A program made the translations under genes and the position numbers. The notes below the pieces were generated by a model. That model saw only the letters and a list, made by a program, of their open reading frames with translations, did not search any database and was not told the origin of the DNA. Below, piece after piece: positions 17,141-26,605 of a DNA stretch of 64,000 nucleotides. Position 1 is the stretch's first letter; each line of letters starts with the position of its first letter. The DNA comes from JAMXLO01 sp963812505. GTDB lineage: Bacteria; Pseudomonadota; Alphaproteobacteria; Acetobacterales; Acetobacteraceae. Location of the stretch: assembly GCA_963812505.1 (NCBI GenBank), contig CAWEVM010000018.1, positions 62,001 to 126,000 of the forward strand, read 5' to 3'.

Positions 17141-18760
17141 ATGTATCTTCCTGCCCGCAATCACCGCGTTCTGATCATTGGCCGCAACGGCGCCGTGGGC
17201 GCCAACCACCCGCTGGCGACCCAGGCAGGTCTCGACACGCTGCGTGCCGGCGGCAATGCGGTGGACGCGTCGGTGGCGGTTGCGCTCACACTCGGCGTGG
17301 TCGAGCCAGGCATGTCCGGTCTCGGCGGTGACGGCTTCTATCAGGTCTATACCGCGCGTGATGTGACATCGCGCTGCTATAACGCGACTGGCGGTGCACC
17401 GCTCGCGGCACTTCCCGAACGGTTCCATGCCAGGGGCATCGCGGTCCGCGGCCCGCTCAGCGTCTCGACGCCCGGTCTGCTCGCCGGTATCGGCGCGATG
17501 CATGCGACGCATGGCAAACTGCCGTGGCAGCAGCTTTGTGGCCCAGCGATCGAACATGCGCGCGATGGCTTCGCGGTCACCCATCACTATCGCCTCTTCG
17601 CGGAGGATGTACGTCCGGTGCTCGCCGCCGATGCGCGTTCACGTGCCGTGTTCCTCGCCAATCTCGACATCGGTGCACCGCCGCTTGCCGCGCTGATCCG
17701 CCAACCCGACCTCGCGCGGACACTTGAGGAGATCGCGCAGGACGGCGCGGAAACCTTCTATCGCGGCAGGCTGGCGAAGCGCCTCGTCGCCGGCATGCGC
17801 GAGGCCGGTGTGCTGGTCGACGAACGCGACCTGGAGGCATTCCAGCCGCAGTGCCAGGATCCGATCGGCATCGCCTATCGCGGCTTCCGCGTAACCCAGA
17901 CGCCGCCGAATTCCACCGGCTTCACCATGCTGCAGATGCTCAAGATCGCCGAGCGCTTCGACCTGGCCAAACTCGATCCGGTGCGGCGCATCCATGTGCT
18001 CGTGGAGGCGAAGAAGCGCGCATTCCTGGATCGCGAGCGCTACGGCACCGACCCGCGGTTCGGCGACGTGCCGCTCGATCGTCTGCTGTCCGATGCCTAT
18101 GCCGACGAATGCGCGGCGTCGATCGACATGGCGCGCGCCAGCGATCTTGCGCTGGCAGAGCCCGAAGCGGCGGTTGGTGACACCACGTATTTCTGCGTGG
18201 TCGACGCCGAAGGCAATGCGGTGTCCGGCATTCAAAGCCTGAATTCCGGCTTCGGTTCCGGTGTGACGGCAGGCGACACGGGCATCCTGCTCAACAACCG
18301 CATGGCGTATTGGCATCTGGCACCTGGCCACGCAAACCGCCTCGCGCCCGGCAAGCGCGTGCGCCACACGATGAATGCGCCGATGGTGTTCAAGAACGAC
18401 AAGCTGTGGGCAGTCGAAGGGACGCCGGGCGCGGACAACCAGGTGCAGGTCAATCTGCAGGTGCTGACCGCGATGATGGACCTCGGTGCCGATCCACAGA
18501 CCGCGCTGGAGGCGCCGCGCTGGACCTCGATCCAGCAGGGTCAGGGCGCCAACTGGCCGCATGAGGGCGACGGTCGGCTGACGATCGAGCCGGGCTTCGG
18601 CGAGGATGTCCTGGCCGGGCTCGAACGTCTCGGGCATCGGCTGAACCGCGTCGGGCCATTGGAGGCGCCGTGCAGCGTGCAAGCCATCCGGATCGCCGAG
18701 AACGGCGTGAAGATGGCGGGGTCCGATCCACGCCGTGATGGATGGGCCAGCGCTTACTGA
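17141..18760 (+). CDS. Gamma-glutamyltransferase family protein
   Basis: A 539-residue Ntn-hydrolase. The N-terminal half has LRAGGNAVDASVAVALTLGVVEPGMSG, the GGT signature. The autoprocessing site and nucleophile is Thr348 in GDTTYFCVVDAEGNAVSG, and GTPGADNQVQVNLQVL is the usual late motif. The protein should split at Thr348 into large and small subunits. Substrates may be glutathione or gamma-glutamyl amides. No clear signal peptide is seen, unlike classical periplasmic GGT, so it may belong to the cytoplasmic YwrD-like branch. It starts 14 bases after the S9 peptidase, suggesting a shared message and a joint role in peptide turnover. Confidence 0.92.
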   Translation: MYLPARNHRVLIIGRNGAVGANHPLATQAGLDTLRAGGNAVDASVAVALTLGVVEPGMSGLGGDGFYQVYTARDVTSRCYNATGGAPLAALPERFHARGIAVRGPLSVSTPGLLAGIGAMHATHGKLPWQQLCGPAIEHARDGFAVTHHYRLFAEDVRPVLAADARSRAVFLANLDIGAPPLAALIRQPDLARTLEEIAQDGAETFYRGRLAKRLVAGMREAGVLVDERDLEAFQPQCQDPIGIAYRGFRVTQTPPNSTGFTMLQMLKIAERFDLAKLDPVRRIHVLVEAKKRAFLDRERYGTDPRFGDVPLDRLLSDAYADECAASIDMARASDLALAEPEAAVGDTTYFCVVDAEGNAVSGIQSLNSGFGSGVTAGDTGILLNNRMAYWHLAPGHANRLAPGKRVRHTMNAPMVFKNDKLWAVEGTPGADNQVQVNLQVLTAMMDLGADPQTALEAPRWTSIQQGQGANWPHEGDGRLTIEPGFGEDVLAGLERLGHRLNRVGPLEAPCSVQAIRIAENGVKMAGSDPRRDGWASAY

Positions 18761-18789
18761 GCGGCGAACACTTTTGGTGAACCCGACGC

Positions 18790-19746
18790 ATGCCTTTCTG
18801 GAACTCCGCGTGGTCCCTTCTCGCGCTTGCCAACCTGTTCTGGGCAGGCAACATCGTGCTCGGTCGCGGCGTGGTCGGCATGGTGCCTCCGATCGCGCTC
18901 GCCTATTGGCGCTGGACCGGCGCGTTCCTGATTGCCGTCGGCTTCGCGTGGCCGTACCTGCGGCGTGATGCCGCTACGCTGCTCCGCCACTGGCGCATGA
19001 TGCTGCTGCTCTCCGCCACCGGCATCGCGACCTACAACACGATGTCCTACATCGGCCTCACCAGCACCACCGCGCTCAACGTGCTGCTGCTGCAGTCCGC
19101 CGGGCCGCTGGTCATTATCGTTTGGGCCTTCGCGCTGTTCGGTGAGCGTCCGACGCTCTGGCAATCCGCCGGTGTGCTGGTTTCGCTGATCGGCGTGGCG
19201 GTCATCGCCGCACACGGCTCGCTGGATAGGCTGCTGCACCTTTCGCTCAACCGCGGCGATGTCTGGATCCTGGCCGCGATGGTGATCTACGGCATCTACG
19301 CCGCGATGTTCCGCGTGCGTCCCGCCGCGCACCCGCTGAGCTTTCTGGTTGCCATGATGGGCGTCGGCTCGATGATGATCCTGCCGTTCTATGTGTGGGA
19401 GATCGCGCAGGGCGGTCGCATCGAGGGTGGACTGCCGGCGTGGCTCGCCCTTGTGTACATTGCGGTGTGCCCGTCGTTCGTCGCCTATCTGTTCTTCAAT
19501 CGCGGCATCGAATTGATTGGAGCGACTCGCGCAAGTCAGTCGTGGCATCTCATGCCGGTGTTCGGCAGCATCCTCGCGGTGCTGTTTCTCGGCGAGACGT
19601 TCTATCTTTACCACGCGATCGGCATCGCGATGATCGCGGCAGGGATAGTCCTGGCATCGGTGAAGCGCAGCGGAGCGGTCCAGCCGCGCGTCGCTTGCGG
19701 CATGGCACGGCATAGCCTGAAGTCGCGCGCCAGCGGCGACGCTTGA
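18790..19746 (+). CDS. EamA/DMT-family transporter
   Basis: A 318-residue inner-membrane protein with ten hydrophobic segments arranged as two EamA repeats. NLFWAGNIVLGRGVVGMVPPIALAYWRW opens repeat 1 and VYIAVCPSFVAYLFFNRGIELIGATRAS lies in repeat 2. These are drug/metabolite transporters, often amino-acid or metabolite exporters. The substrate is unknown. It lies 29 bases after ggt, so export or uptake of a peptide-breakdown product is a reasonable guess. The last 25 residues are polar. Confidence 0.92.
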   Translation: MPFWNSAWSLLALANLFWAGNIVLGRGVVGMVPPIALAYWRWTGAFLIAVGFAWPYLRRDAATLLRHWRMMLLLSATGIATYNTMSYIGLTSTTALNVLLLQSAGPLVIIVWAFALFGERPTLWQSAGVLVSLIGVAVIAAHGSLDRLLHLSLNRGDVWILAAMVIYGIYAAMFRVRPAAHPLSFLVAMMGVGSMMILPFYVWEIAQGGRIEGGLPAWLALVYIAVCPSFVAYLFFNRGIELIGATRASQSWHLMPVFGSILAVLFLGETFYLYHAIGIAMIAAGIVLASVKRSGAVQPRVACGMARHSLKSRASGDA

Positions 19747-19748
19747 CC

Positions 19749-20168
19749 ATGTCGCGCAACACACCCACCTCAACACACATGCCGCACCGGCACCTGCGAG
19801 TGGTCTTCGCACTGCTGCTGACCGCCGCCGCGCCGGCCGGCGAGGTTCAGCAAGTTCCGATCGACCAGGCGCTCGCCATCCTGGGCCAGAAAGTGGCTGA
19901 TCCCGACGGCAAGGATATTGGCCGTCTCGTCGATGTCCTGGTCGGCGATCAAGGCCAGCCACAGGCCGCCGTGATCGACTTCGGCGGCTTCATGGGCGTC
20001 GGCAATCGGAAGATCGCGGTGGAGTGGAGCGCACTGCACTTCGCGCCGAGCGACGCGAAACATCCGATCACGCTCGATCTGACGCAGGACCAGATCAAGG
20101 CCGCCCCCGAATACAAGGATGTCACCAAACCCGCGCCGGTCGTGGTGACGCCCGAAACGCCGCGATGA
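19749..20168 (+). CDS. PRC-barrel domain protein, secreted
   Basis: A 139-residue protein. A leader with a hydrophobic core (VVFALLLTAAAPAGE) is followed by a PRC-barrel domain at about 45-115: LAILGQKVADPDGKDIGRLVDVLVGDQGQPQAAVIDFGGFMGVGNRKIAV. The tail is rich in Pro and Val. It is probably periplasmic. PRC-barrel proteins of this kind are common in Acetobacteraceae and Rhizobiales; a specific function is unknown. ATG at 19749 is preferred over the TTG at 19743 that overlaps the upstream stop. Confidence 0.82.
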   Translation: MSRNTPTSTHMPHRHLRVVFALLLTAAAPAGEVQQVPIDQALAILGQKVADPDGKDIGRLVDVLVGDQGQPQAAVIDFGGFMGVGNRKIAVEWSALHFAPSDAKHPITLDLTQDQIKAAPEYKDVTKPAPVVVTPETPR

Positions 20169-20171
20169 TCC

Positions 20172-21415
20172 ATGCCACGCAACGGCACACCCCAGACACG
20201 CAGTCAGCGGGCGCTCGATCTGCTGAATTTCTTCGTAGCCGACGTGCAGACCGGCTTCGGGCCGTTCGTCGCGGTCTATCTGACGATGCACAAATGGACC
20301 CAGGTGCAGATCGGCTTTGCCCTCACCCTCAGCACCATTGTGGCGCTGATCAGCCAGCTCCCCGCCGGCGCACTGGTGGATGCCGCGCACAACAAGCGAC
20401 GTGCCGCGGGCGGTGCCCTGATCGGCGTCATTGTCGCAGCGCTCCTTATGGCCTTCTGGCCGAGCGAACTGCCCGTCCAGGTCGCACAGGCGCTCCATGC
20501 ATTCTCAAGCTGCGTGCTGACGCCGGCGATTGCCGCGATCAGCCTGCATCTGGTCGGCCACGCGGCTCTCGGCGAGCGATTGGGGCGCAACGCGCGCTTC
20601 GCCGCAATCGGCAACGGACTCGCTGCCGCGGTGATGGGCGTGACGGGCACCTACGTGTCCAGCCAAAGCGTGTTCCTGCTGACTGCGGCGCTGTGCGTAC
20701 CCGCGCTCCTGGCATTGCTAGCGATCGGGCGCGGGCCGCACGCGAGGCAACAGACGACAACCGCAACTTTTCGACTGGCCAGGACTGCGGCGATTATTCA
20801 CCAATCGGCAACTGCTGGCATTCGCCGTCTGTGTGCTGCTGTTCCACATGTCGAATGCGGCGATGCTGCCGTTGCTGGGCGCCAGCCGTGACGATGCGCA
20901 CGGGCGCCTTCGCCAACCTGATCATCGCCGCCTGCATCATGGTGCCGCAAGCGGTCGTGGCACTTTGCTCGCCGTGGGTAGGGCGCAGCGCGGCGTCTCT
21001 GGGCCGGCGCCCGGTGTTGCTGCTGGGATGGGCGGCGCTGCCTCTGCGCGGACTGCTGCTGGCGGTTTTGCCAGGCGCGTGGCTGCCCGTGGCGGCTCAG
21101 GCCATAAGTGGCGTCAGTGGCGCGGTATTCGGCGTGATGCTGCCGCTTATCTCGGCAGACGTCACACGCGGCACGTCGCATTTCAATCTGTGCATGGGCG
21201 CTCTGGGTCTTGCCGTGAGTCTGGGTGCCGGAATCAGCACGACACTCGGCGGCTGGATCGCCGATGCTGCCGGCACCGAAGCGGCCTTCGCCGTGCTCGC
21301 GCTCATCGGGGCTCTGGCGACACTGGCAGTCTGGCTGGTGATGCCGGAAACTGTGCCTGATCCGCCTCGAACAGGCTGGCAAGCTCGTCCGCCGCCTGCT
21401 GCTGGCTCTGAATGA
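20172..21415 (+). pseudogene. MFS transporter, interrupted by two single-base frameshifts
   Basis: Three consecutive frames together encode a complete major-facilitator protein of about 413 residues. Frame 1 gives VQTGFGPFVAVYLTMHKWTQ to about codon 200. Frame 2 gives LRRLFTNRQLLAFAVCVLLFH and SNAAMLPLLGA. Frame 3 gives FANLIIAACIMVPQAVVAL to MPETVPDP. Removing one T from TTTT at 20768-20771 and one G from GGG at 20902-20904 restores one open frame with good family sequence across both joints. It may be a recent pseudogene or two homopolymer errors in an intact gene. The last 113 bases overlap the 3' end of the opposite CPA2 gene. The substrate is unknown. Confidence 0.85.
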
Positions 21416-23099
21416 GCTGCTGCTCGTCGCGATAGATCGCGTGGGTCTCCAGCAGGGTCTTCTCGTCCCGGTCACGGAACAGCATCACCCCGCGTTCCGC
21501 GGCCGCTTCATCGATGCCGAGCACGGTCAGCGCCTGCTTCGCGAGCTCCAGACTGGAGTGGAACGTCTCGCGCACCAGCCCATCCACGTCACGGTCCATC
21601 AGCAGATGCGCGTACCAGCGATTGCGCGCCCGCGCCAGGATGGCGAGGTTGGGAAAGTCGCGCTTCACCATGTCAATCGTGCGCAGCACACCAGGCGGAT
21701 CGTCGAGCGCCACGATCAGCAGCTTCGCCTGTTCGGCGCCCGCCGCGCGCAACATGTCGGGCCGCGTGGGGTCGCCGAAATACACCTTCGTGCCAAACCG
21801 CCGGACGACTTCCACCTGGCCGGAATCACGCTCCAATGCGGTGAACTCGATGCCATGCATCCGCAGGACGCGGCCGACGATCTGACCGAACCGGCCGAAG
21901 CCGGCGATGATCACCGGCGTGTCATCCGCATCGATGGTGTCGTACTGCGGCGGCGGCGTGGGCTTCAGTCGTAGCGCCGCTTCGGCGCCTGCGAACAGGA
22001 TCGGCGTCGCGACCATCGAGGCGGCGGTAACCAGCGTGGCGAACGCGGCATTGGGAGCGCTCAGGGCGCCGGCAGCAACGGCGGCACCGAACAGCACGAA
22101 GCTGAATTCGCTGGCCTGCGGCAACGCGAGGCCGAAGCGCAGCGCATTCTGCCTGTTCTCGCCGGCGATGCGCGCCAGCGCGAATGCGATCGTCGCCTTG
22201 GCGAGCAGCAACACCGCCGTTGCCTCGGCCAGCAATAGCGGTTGGGCACGGGCGAGCGGCAGATCGGCCGACATCCCGACCGAGATGAAGAAGAAGCCGA
22301 GCAGCAGGCCCTCGAACGGCTCGATGTCGGCCTGCAGTTCGTGGCGGTACTCGGATTCCGACAACAGCACGCCCGCCATAAAAGCACCGAGTGAGGGCGA
22401 CAGCCCCGCGACGGTCGCCAGCAACGCGGTGCCCGCGACGATCAGCAGCGCGACCGTCGTGAACACCTCCGGCGTCTTGGCACCGCCGATCAATCGGAAC
22501 AGCGGTCGCAGCAGGAAACGGCCGCCGATCAGGATGATGGCAATGATCAGCGCCGCGCGCGCCACGTCGTGCCATGGCACGTGGTTGGGCACGCTGTCGC
22601 CCGCCAGCAGTGGCACCAGGGCGACCAGCGGGATGAACGCAAGGTCCTGGAACAGCAGCACCGCGAATGCATCACGGCCAGCGCGGGTGTTGAGCAGATT
22701 GCGTTCGGCCAGCATCGGCAGCACGATCGCGGTCGATGACATCGCGAGGCCGGCGCCCAGCACGATCGCGCCCTGCCAGGCGACGCCGACGAAATACGCA
22801 AGCGCGGCCAGCGCTGCGCCGGTGATCGCAACCTGTGCCGTGCCGAGTCCGAACACAGCGCGCCGCATGATCCACAGACGCTGCGGCCGAACCTCCAGGC
22901 CGATCAGGAACAGCAGCATCACCACGCCGAGACTGGCGATCGAGGCTATCGCGTCGACGTCGGTGATCAACCCTAATCCAGCCGGGCCGATGGCGATGCC
23001 GGCCAGCAGATAGCCTAGTACGCTGCCAAAGCCGGCGCGACGCGTCAGCGGCACGGCGATGGTGGCGGCGGCGAGCAGGACGACCAGCGTGGTCAGCAT
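21303..23099 (-). CDS. CPA2 monovalent cation:proton antiporter with RCK domain (KefB/KefC type)
   Basis: A 598-residue protein. The first about 380 residues are a 12-13 helix Na+/H+ exchanger domain (LGYLLAGIAIGPAGLGLI and LGAGLAMSSTAIVLPML are typical). An RCK/TrkA-N domain with GFGRFGQIVGRVL follows at about 400-520 and would bind nucleotide. The C-terminus is a charged Gln-rich helix. KefB/C-type proteins run K+/H+ exchange gated by glutathione conjugates or nucleotides; YbaL-type relatives lack glutathione control. No KefF/G ancillary subunit is adjacent. Its stop lies 113 bases inside the converging MFS gene. Confidence 0.93.
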   Translation of the reverse strand: MLTTLVVLLAAATIAVPLTRRAGFGSVLGYLLAGIAIGPAGLGLITDVDAIASIASLGVVMLLFLIGLEVRPQRLWIMRRAVFGLGTAQVAITGAALAALAYFVGVAWQGAIVLGAGLAMSSTAIVLPMLAERNLLNTRAGRDAFAVLLFQDLAFIPLVALVPLLAGDSVPNHVPWHDVARAALIIAIILIGGRFLLRPLFRLIGGAKTPEVFTTVALLIVAGTALLATVAGLSPSLGAFMAGVLLSESEYRHELQADIEPFEGLLLGFFFISVGMSADLPLARAQPLLLAEATAVLLLAKATIAFALARIAGENRQNALRFGLALPQASEFSFVLFGAAVAAGALSAPNAAFATLVTAASMVATPILFAGAEAALRLKPTPPPQYDTIDADDTPVIIAGFGRFGQIVGRVLRMHGIEFTALERDSGQVEVVRRFGTKVYFGDPTRPDMLRAAGAEQAKLLIVALDDPPGVLRTIDMVKRDFPNLAILARARNRWYAHLLMDRDVDGLVRETFHSSLELAKQALTVLGIDEAAAERGVMLFRDRDEKTLLETHAIYRDEQQLIQSQQQAADELASLFEADQAQFPASPARLPVSPEPR

Positions 23100-23127
23100 G
23101 CAGCGCCTAGTCGTGCGAAGAAATCAA

Positions 23128-23175
23128 TGTGCCGCTTCGGATTGCCGCGTCGCTTCACCCCTCGCAATGACAACT
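23128..23175. repeat. Dispersed intergenic repeat of the 'ATTGC..GTCGCTTC..CTCGC..TGACA' type
   Basis: The segment CGGATTGCCGCGTCGCTTCA followed by CCCCTCGCAATGACAA matches a short element I know to be scattered between genes in many alphaproteobacteria. A diverged copy lies at about 63913-63949 in this window. It fills most of the gap between the antiporter and the FAH-family gene. No function is proposed. Confidence 0.5.
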
Positions 23176-23179
23176 GTGA

Positions 23180-23962
23180 CTAGCTCTCGCGCACGAAGCG
23201 GTTGCGCAGCACCCCTAGGCCGCTGAGTTCCACCTCGACGACGTCGCCGTGCTTCAGATCCGGCGAGGTGCCGTCGGTACCCATCCAGATCACATCGCCT
23301 GGATACAACGTCAGATAACGGGTCATCGCCTCGATATAGGTCGGGATGTCGAAGATCATGTCGTTGGTCTTGAACTTCAGGCTATCCTTGCCGTTCACCC
23401 GCACAACCGTCTGCATCGCGTCGATATCGACATCGGTGTCGATCCATGGCCCCATCGGTTTGAACGTGTCAGCGTTCTTGCCGCGCCAGAAAGTTCGATC
23501 GCCGCGCTGCCAGGTGCGCTCGCTCACATCGTTGCCGATCGTGTAGCCGAACACGCAGGACATCGCATCCGCCTTCGACAGATGCTTCACCTGCTTGCCG
23601 ATCACCACGACGAGTTCGCCCTCGTAGTTGATCTTCTCGGTGGCGTCCTTCGGGATCACCACGTCCTCGCCATCCGCGATCAGTGCGTTGTTGGCGCGAT
23701 AGCCGATGTCGGCCTTCTCGGGGAACACCGGCTGCACGCCGCGCTTTTCCGCCATCTCGCGGATATGCGCGGCGTAGTTGATGCCCGCGGCGTAGAAGGT
23801 GCGTGGGATCACCGGCACTTCCAGCTTCACGTCAGTGAGTTTGTGCGTCTTGCCCGTTGTTGAATGCGCGCCCCAGGGTTCGCCGCTGATCTCGCTCACC
23901 GTGTCGCCATTGAGCGAGCCGTACGCGGTGCGGCCGTTTGTGGTGAATCTGATCCAGCGCAT
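23180..23962 (-). CDS. Fumarylacetoacetate hydrolase (FAH) family protein
   Basis: A 260-residue enzyme with the FAH core. YAAGINYAAHIREM starts the domain, the metal-binding carboxylates lie in INYEGELVVVIGKQVKHLSKADA and YTIGNDVSERTWQ, and GDVIWMGTDGTSPDLKHGDVVEVEL closes it. Family reactions include C-C hydrolysis of 3-ketoacids, oxaloacetate decarboxylation and 2-hydroxyhepta-diene-dioate isomerisation in aromatic catabolism. The start (MRWIRFTTNG) overlaps the stop of the upstream dioxygenase by ATGA, so the two are coupled and probably act in one catabolic route. The longer frame is a shadow of that dioxygenase. Confidence 0.92.
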   Translation of the reverse strand: MRWIRFTTNGRTAYGSLNGDTVSEISGEPWGAHSTTGKTHKLTDVKLEVPVIPRTFYAAGINYAAHIREMAEKRGVQPVFPEKADIGYRANNALIADGEDVVIPKDATEKINYEGELVVVIGKQVKHLSKADAMSCVFGYTIGNDVSERTWQRGDRTFWRGKNADTFKPMGPWIDTDVDIDAMQTVVRVNGKDSLKFKTNDMIFDIPTYIEAMTRYLTLYPGDVIWMGTDGTSPDLKHGDVVEVELSGLGVLRNRFVRES

Positions 23963-24861
23963 CAGGCAGCCTCCATGAGTTCGCGCACAGGGCGCAGGAA
24001 TTCCGCATCGAACACCTTTGTCGCCATCACCTGGCAGCGGCGCATCAACCGGATCTCGTCCGGGCCGTAGTCGGCGATCGCGCGGTGAATTGTGCCGAGA
24101 TGATCCCACACCAGCAGGTCGTTCTCAGTCCAGGTGTGCGTATGGCGGAAGCGCTGTTCCAACTGGAACTCGAACAGATACTCCAGCATCTCGTCGCTGT
24201 CGCGCTCGGCGAGTTCGTTGATGCGCATCGTGTAACCCGGATTGCAGTACAGCACCTTCCGACCGGTGATCGGATGGGTAAGGAACAGCGGGTGCACCAC
24301 AGGCGGACGACGGCGGCGCTGTTCCTCGGTCATCGGCGGACGCTCGCTCGCCTTGTCCCGTCGCATATGCTCCCAGAACTTTTCGAAGTTGTGCGTCGCT
24401 GTCGCATCGGCAAGCCGGGCCTTGAGCTCCGCGGGCAGTGCTTCGTACACGGCGTGCATGTTGGAGAACTCGGTGCCGCCCAGCGGTACGCCGTTGCGGC
24501 GCGGGATGCGTATGCCATACAGCACGTTCACAAAGCCCATCACGTCGCGGTACGACATGTCGGTATGCCAGTCCTGTCCGGCGTCAGGCGAGCCGATGTA
24601 CTTGCCGCCCTCCTTCAGGTTCGACAACGTGCCGACATGCGCGTAATTGTCCTGTGCGGAACTCGGTCCCTGAATTTCGCCGAATCGCTCCGAGAAAGCG
24701 CGCAGATCGCCCAGATCCAGTTGCTGATCGGGAAACCGCAGCACGCCATATTGGCCGAGAGCCAGCAGGATCCTGGCGAATTCCGTCTCGTCGGCCTGCT
24801 TCACGTCGATGCCACGAACGGTTGCGCCCAACACTGCGCCAGTCGGTTCGATGGACAGCAT
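23962..24861 (-). CDS. TauD/TfdA-family alpha-ketoglutarate-dependent dioxygenase
   Basis: A 299-residue Fe(II)/2-oxoglutarate oxygenase. The iron ligands are visible: H99 and D101 in DWHTDMSY, and the distal H259 in LGTIHRAIADYG. The 2-oxoglutarate-binding Arg follows in DEIRLMRR. The N-terminal GAVLGATVRGIDV and the LRFPDQQLDLGDL block are typical. Family members hydroxylate taurine, aryloxyacetates, sulfate esters or carnitine precursors; the substrate here is unknown. It is the first gene of a two-gene operon with the FAH hydrolase, with a GGGGGAA ribosome site upstream. The next plus-strand dioxygenase (27673) shares the fold but differs at the Asp ligand. Confidence 0.93.
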   Translation of the reverse strand: MLSIEPTGAVLGATVRGIDVKQADETEFARILLALGQYGVLRFPDQQLDLGDLRAFSERFGEIQGPSSAQDNYAHVGTLSNLKEGGKYIGSPDAGQDWHTDMSYRDVMGFVNVLYGIRIPRRNGVPLGGTEFSNMHAVYEALPAELKARLADATATHNFEKFWEHMRRDKASERPPMTEEQRRRRPPVVHPLFLTHPITGRKVLYCNPGYTMRINELAERDSDEMLEYLFEFQLEQRFRHTHTWTENDLLVWDHLGTIHRAIADYGPDEIRLMRRCQVMATKVFDAEFLRPVRELMEAA

Positions 24862-24910
24862 GCGTATTCCCCCTGGTGGGATGCTTCTCGTCAGTGTACG
24901 TCCAGACTGG

Positions 24911-26497
24911 TCACTTGGCCAGCGAGACGAACCGCGCCGATGTCAACTCGCCGCGGTCCGGATCGACAACGAAGCCCTTGCGTGCGGCCCAATAGAGCTT
25001 CTGCCAATAGATCGGCAGAATGCCCGCATCCTCCATCGCCACACGCGTCGCATCCGCCAGCAGCTTGTTGCGCCTGCTCTCATCGAACTCCGCCGCCGCC
25101 TGCTTCAGCAACGCATCGAATGCCGGATTGGAATAGCGGGCGCGGTTGAGCGACCCGGTGCCGGCCTCCTTGTCATACGTCGCCAGCACGCCCGATAGGC
25201 CATTGAGCGAACTGCTCGCGACGCTGCCGTAGCTGAAGATGAACAGGCTGTACTTCCGTGCCGTCGCACCCGGCGCATAGACGTTGTACGGCAACACCTC
25301 GACACCGTTCACCTTAAGCCCGCCGCGTGAAAACATCTGACCAAGCGCCTGCGTGACTTGCGAATCATTCGGAAACCGGTTGTTCGACCCGTGCACCGTC
25401 AGGCCGAAGCCATTCGGGTAGCCGGCCTCGGCCAGCAGCTTCTTTGCCGCCTCCGGGTCGAACGCCATCGGCTGCAGCGATGCATCGTAACCACCCATGC
25501 CTTCGGGCACGATCTGTCCGGCCACCTCGCCGGCACCCGCCAGCACGCGCTCGACAATGGCCTGGCGGTTTATCAGTTTCGACAGCGCCAGCCGCACGCG
25601 GCGATCCTTTAACGGGTTCACCTTCAACGGCGCGCCGTCCTTGTCGGTGATGAAGGGGCTGACATCGCGCCCCTGGTCCATCGCCAGATAGATCAACCGC
25701 GTCGAGGTCACCGAATACAACGCAACATCCTGTCGGTTCTGGAACAGCGAAATGTCCGACGGCGGGATCTGCTCGATCACATCCACCGAGCCCGACAGCA
25801 ATGCGGCACTGCGCGCGGCGGCGTTCGCGAGGAACTTCAGCGTGACCGTATCGAATGCGGGCTTTGCGCCCCAATAGCCGTGGTTCGCCTCCATCACCAC
25901 GCGATCGCCGGGAATCACCTGCTTGAAACGATATGGCCCGGTGCCGATCATCGCGCGGCCGGCACCAAAATCCTCGCTGGTCACCGCTGCACCGAGCTTC
26001 GCCGGCACGATGAAGATGCGCCCGACCAGGTCCATCAGCAGCGGCGTCGGTTGGTCGGTGTGGATGTGCAGCGTGTGCGGATCGACCACCTCGGTCTGCT
26101 TGACCGACCGCACGAAGCTCGCAAGCGGCCCAGGGCTGTTCGGCACATCGCGCGCGCGCCTCAGCGAGAACGCGACATCGTCGCCGGTGAACGGCGTGCC
26201 ATCGTGGAATGTGACGCCCTCGCGTAGCCTGACCTCCCAGGTGAGCGGATCGAGCAGCTTCCATGAGACCGCCAGGCTCGGGTGGATGCGCAGCATCGAA
26301 TCGAACTCGATCATGCTCTCGAACATGTTCTCGGCCGTGGCGACGTCGTTGCCGAGATCGGAGAACTGTGGATCGAGCGAATTCTGTTCGGTGGCGCGAC
26401 CGATCGTCAGCTCGGCAGCCCGCACCGATCTGGCGCCGGGGAGCGGGCAGGTGGCGAGCCACACACCCATCGCCATGAGTAATTGCAGCCACCGCAT
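24911..26497 (-). CDS. ABC transporter substrate-binding protein, family 5 (peptide/nickel type)
   Basis: A 528-residue periplasmic protein with an N-terminal signal peptide (LLMAMGVWLATCPLPGARSVRAA). The DppA/OppA fold markers are ENMFESMIEFDSMLRIHPSLAVSWKLLDPLTWEVRLREGVTFHDG and, later, DRRVRLALSKLINRQAIVERVL. Such proteins feed di- and oligopeptides, opines, nickel or sugars to a two-permease, two-ATPase transporter. None of those genes is adjacent, so it is an orphan binding protein. It sits upstream of the dioxygenase/FAH pair on the same strand, 49 bases away, and could deliver that pathway's substrate. Confidence 0.92.
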   Translation of the reverse strand: MRWLQLLMAMGVWLATCPLPGARSVRAAELTIGRATEQNSLDPQFSDLGNDVATAENMFESMIEFDSMLRIHPSLAVSWKLLDPLTWEVRLREGVTFHDGTPFTGDDVAFSLRRARDVPNSPGPLASFVRSVKQTEVVDPHTLHIHTDQPTPLLMDLVGRIFIVPAKLGAAVTSEDFGAGRAMIGTGPYRFKQVIPGDRVVMEANHGYWGAKPAFDTVTLKFLANAAARSAALLSGSVDVIEQIPPSDISLFQNRQDVALYSVTSTRLIYLAMDQGRDVSPFITDKDGAPLKVNPLKDRRVRLALSKLINRQAIVERVLAGAGEVAGQIVPEGMGGYDASLQPMAFDPEAAKKLLAEAGYPNGFGLTVHGSNNRFPNDSQVTQALGQMFSRGGLKVNGVEVLPYNVYAPGATARKYSLFIFSYGSVASSSLNGLSGVLATYDKEAGTGSLNRARYSNPAFDALLKQAAAEFDESRRNKLLADATRVAMEDAGILPIYWQKLYWAARKGFVVDPDRGELTSARFVSLAK

Positions 26498-26605
26498 TGT
26501 CCGCGCCCCTCCGATGTCTAACGATTGTGCTTGGCATTGTCGCCGCTCTCAAGGGATGAACCCAAGGCAAAGCCCAGCGCTGGTCGCGATGTCTGCCGCA
26601 GGAGA

